Of a stretch of DNA of 64,000 nt, positions 63,892-64,000 are shown piece after piece; position 1 is the stretch's first letter; each line of letters opens with the position of its first letter. The notes under the pieces are model-generated. The model did no database searches, had not been told where the DNA came from, and saw nothing but the letters and a program-made list of their open reading frames with translations. The translations under genes were made by a program, and so were the position numbers. Origin of the DNA: a virus; IMG/VR virus record IMGVR_UViG_3300027806_000001, positions 1-64,000 of that record, one strand, 5' to 3'.

Positions 63892-64000
63892 CTATTTCTT
63901 TTAAGAAATAGGCCTCGACTCCTGCGTACGTTAGATGGCCTCTATATACCTAGGGGTTCTACCTATGGGTATACCTATTAGGTTAAACAATCATCTAACG
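63892..64000. promoter_or_regulatory. AT-rich region with inverted repeats and TACCTA iterons
   Basis: The stretch is far more AT-rich than the rest of the window. It holds a 9-base palindrome arm pair around TT (CTATTTCTT/AAGAAATAG, 63892-63911). It also holds a 9-base inverted repeat CGTTAGATG (63929-63937) / CATCTAACG (63992-64000), with 54 bases between. Inside this lie three TACCTA copies at 63947, 63960 and 63972, spaced 12-13 bases. It lies upstream of the first gene of the leftward series. It may be an operator, promoter or origin; the right edge is cut by the window. Confidence 0.5.

Noticed and set aside
63929-64000. tRNA gene in the 72-base inverted-repeat span
   Set aside because: The outer stem and length fit, but neither strand gives a T-loop (TTCRANY) or a convincing D-arm and anticodon arm.

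Overview
The window is one block of a large, GC-rich tailed-phage genome. Every gene I can support lies on the minus strand, so transcription runs from position 64000 towards 1. Genes are packed end to end: many stop and start codons overlap as ATGA or TGATG, and no gap exceeds about 150 bases. A contractile-tail sheath, a tail-tube candidate, baseplate J-like and gp25-like proteins, a tape measure gene and a tail-chaperone frameshift indicate a myovirus-type particle. The host is probably a high-GC bacterium, but nothing here names it. I saw no integrase, rRNA, canonical tRNA, CRISPR array or IS element. I could not identify terminase, portal, endolysin or DNA-replication genes.

Layout in transcription order. 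(1) 64000-62213: an AT-rich repeat-bearing region, then a metallophosphoesterase, a zinc-ribbon protein and small unknowns, closed by a strong terminator (62171-62201). (2) 62063-56401: a new promoter, small membrane proteins, a glycine-rich and cysteine-rich adhesin-like protein, a small zinc-binding protein and Pro/Gln-rich proteins. (3) 56172-40855: the head region, with a 619-residue protein homologous to the C-terminal half of RNA polymerase beta-prime, internal and structural virion proteins, a putative prohead protease, a scaffold-like protein and the putative major capsid protein. (4) 40719-27719: neck and fibre proteins, including a 1402-residue fibre and an 877-residue repeat protein. 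(5) 27711-17017: tail terminator candidate, sheath, tube, a spike-like beta-helix protein, the -1 frameshifted tail-assembly chaperones and the tape measure. (6) 17014-9181: hub and baseplate proteins, with an embedded sigma-70-family factor (13355-14107). (7) 9166-1: fibre or baseplate-periphery proteins that include a tandem family of paralogues.

Together the genes build a contractile-tailed virion. The unusual feature is the transcription machinery inside the morphogenesis operons: a split beta-prime-like RNA polymerase subunit in the head region and a sigma factor in the baseplate region. Three recognisable TTGC-N16/17-TA(C/G)AAT promoters lie at unit boundaries, and GC-rich hairpins follow several probably abundant virion genes. 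The partner RNA polymerase subunits (the half carrying the catalytic NADFDGD loop, and beta) are not in this window and would be expected elsewhere in the genome.
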